DNA of 64,000 bases. It comes from CAYJAZ01 sp964368455. Lineage in GTDB: Bacteria > Desulfobacterota > Desulfovibrionia > Desulfovibrionales > Desulfovibrionaceae. Shown here piece after piece: positions 63,336 to 64,000 of this stretch. The DNA is taken from contig CAYJAZ010000005.1 in the NCBI GenBank assembly GCA_964368455.1, positions 62,001 through 126,000 of the forward strand. Reading direction: 5' to 3'. The translations under genes and the position numbers were made by a program. Each line of letters opens with the position of its first letter. Position 1 is the first letter of the stretch. The notes beneath the pieces are model-generated. The model was not told where the DNA came from, made no database searches, and saw only the letters and a program-made list of their open reading frames with translations.

Positions 63336-63618
63336 GAGAATTATCCTAATAGAAGTAAAAAGTTTGGATAAAAAAACACTCGACTTAAATTTAGCTAATC
63401 ATAAAAAGAATAGGACTAAAACAGTCATAACAATATGTTATACATAATAAAATGTATGGAGTGATAAGCCGTTATCAAAGACTGTGAAACATCTGTCTTA
63501 TTACAGAAGAAGCATGATGATTTCACTCCTACCATCGCTATAGATCCGTAGGTAAATGATACTTTAATTCATTCTAGGAGCGCCAACGCTCTCAAACGCA
63601 ATATGTGTATTGCTTTAT
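63336..63618 (-). ncRNA. Structured 5' leader of the adhesin mRNA
   Basis: About 280 nt from the inferred start site to the ATG. Several hairpins can be read: GCAATA/TATTGC (63598-63613), GAGCG/CGCTC (63578-63591), CCTAC/GTAGG (63528-63552), a 10-bp arm GTGAAACATC with GATGATTTCAC (63484-63526), and TGATAA/TTATCA (63462-63477). GGAGTGA at 63458-63464 can also pair with TCACTCC at 63523-63529, which competes with the last two. I do not recognise a known riboswitch class; conserved cores of the cyclic-di-GMP classes are not seen. Confidence 0.5.
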
Positions 63619-63624
63619 TTACAA

Positions 63625-63653
63625 TAAATAACACCCCAAAAGCCACTTGTCAA
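63625..63653 (-). promoter_or_regulatory. Sigma-70-like promoter of the adhesin gene
   Basis: Minus-strand TTGACA (63648-63653), 17-bp spacer, TATTTA (63625-63630). A perfect -35 box with a fair -10 box. Confidence 0.6.
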
Positions 63654-64000
63654 GCTTTAAAGAATATTATTTTAATGATAGAAAAAAGAATAAAAACAAA
63701 CTAATAAAAAAAATAATCTATTTATATGAAAAGAATTTATAAAAAAATAAAATTTTAAATAGAATAAATAAAAGCGAAAAAACATTCCATTGATATAATA
63801 AAATTTAAATTTTTTGGCAGATTTACTGAAATTTCTTTCTTACAAAGCAAAGTAACACGCTAAAATTTTTGCATAAACATGATTAAAGAAGTCATTTTTG
63901 TGTTTGTTATTCTAGATTCAAAAGAAAGTGATTTTTTGAACTTGCTAATGAAGTTCAATATATTAGCGATAAATAATCATATTCCAAAATTTGTACTTGT
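63654..64000. other. Window-edge stretch without a supported gene
   Basis: Very AT-rich. A frame opens at ATG 63879 and stays open to the window end (40 codons, MIKEVIFVFVILDSKESDF), but it has no ribosome-binding site; it may or may not be the start of a gene on the plus strand. Confidence 0.3.

Noticed and set aside
63458..63532. tRNA-like fold: GGAGTGA and TCACTCC could be a 7-bp acceptor stem followed by TACCA on the plus strand.
   Set aside because: No T-arm with GTTCGA-type loop, no anticodon arm, and the spacing does not fit; better explained as part of the structured adhesin leader.
63441..63618. Cyclic-di-GMP riboswitch (GEMM class) in the adhesin leader.
   Set aside because: The conserved core of the known classes is not visible on either strand, so I only report a structured leader.
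63879..64000. Possible gene start at the window edge.
   Set aside because: Only 40 codons visible and no ribosome-binding site, so not called as a coding region.

Overview
The window is AT-rich (about one third G+C by eye), densely coded and free of rRNA, tRNA, insertion sequences and CRISPR arrays. Gram-negative features (a type I-secreted RTX adhesin, periplasmic binding proteins, a double-membrane style of signal peptides), three sigma-54 promoters, a methyl-accepting chemotaxis protein with a cysteine-bearing PAS domain, an Fe-S flavoprotein plus CCG-domain partner, and a taurine/beta-alanine-type aminotransferase next to alanine dehydrogenase all suggest an anaerobic, amino-acid or sulfonate-using bacterium. 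A low-GC member of the Desulfovibrionaceae is my tentative guess; the sequence alone does not prove it.

Layout. 1-8.3 kb: the 3' part of an ankyrin-repeat gene, a 1357-residue FIST/EAL/Cache/GGDEF cyclic-di-GMP protein, and a chemoreceptor. 8.3-12.8 kb: a tight four-gene operon (adenine deaminase, MtnA, class II aldolase, MtnP) that looks like a methylthioadenosine salvage shunt. 12.9-22.4 kb: branched-chain aminotransferase, then a sigma-54 regulon for a beta-amino acid or taurine: alanine dehydrogenase, omega-amino acid:pyruvate aminotransferase and CoA-acylating semialdehyde dehydrogenase, with the regulator gene upstream and a divergent APC permease. I can read sigma-54 promoters for the operon and the permease, and three copies of a shared dyad that is probably the enhancer site. 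22.4-27.2 kb: MsrA-like protein, a Na/phosphate cotransporter with a textbook four-half-site PHO box, and a CsoR repressor plus P1B ATPase with a CsoR-like operator. 27.3-29.4 kb: a glycosyltransferase and TyrA. 29.6-38.6 kb: two gene groups that together resemble the E. coli ydjXYZ-ynjBCDEF neighbourhood (TVP38 protein, Fe-S flavoprotein, CCG protein, rhodanese; then YnjB/C/D-type ABC transporter and a CDP-alcohol phosphatidyltransferase). 38.8-46.1 kb: Tex, LemA, DUF2207 and several small envelope proteins.

46.2-55.6 kb is the most interesting part: a sigma-54 regulator and, downstream of a clear -24/-12 promoter with twin palindromic enhancer sites, a seven-gene set (RidA, creatinase-like M24 protein without metal ligands, BCCT transporter with an altered aromatic box, Asp/Glu-racemase-fold protein, enolase-superfamily protein with a Lys-to-Tyr change, M20 hydrolase, pyrroline-5-carboxylate reductase-like enzyme). 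It reads as a complete import-and-breakdown pathway for a small cationic or N-containing solute that I cannot match to a described pathway.

57.5-63.7 kb: a 1933-residue LapA/DvhA-like adhesin with an N-terminal PAAG site, Calx-beta-like repeats (including two identical 269-bp stretches), a VWA domain and RTX repeats. It is preceded by a sigma-70-like promoter and a roughly 280-nt leader full of hairpins, some mutually exclusive.
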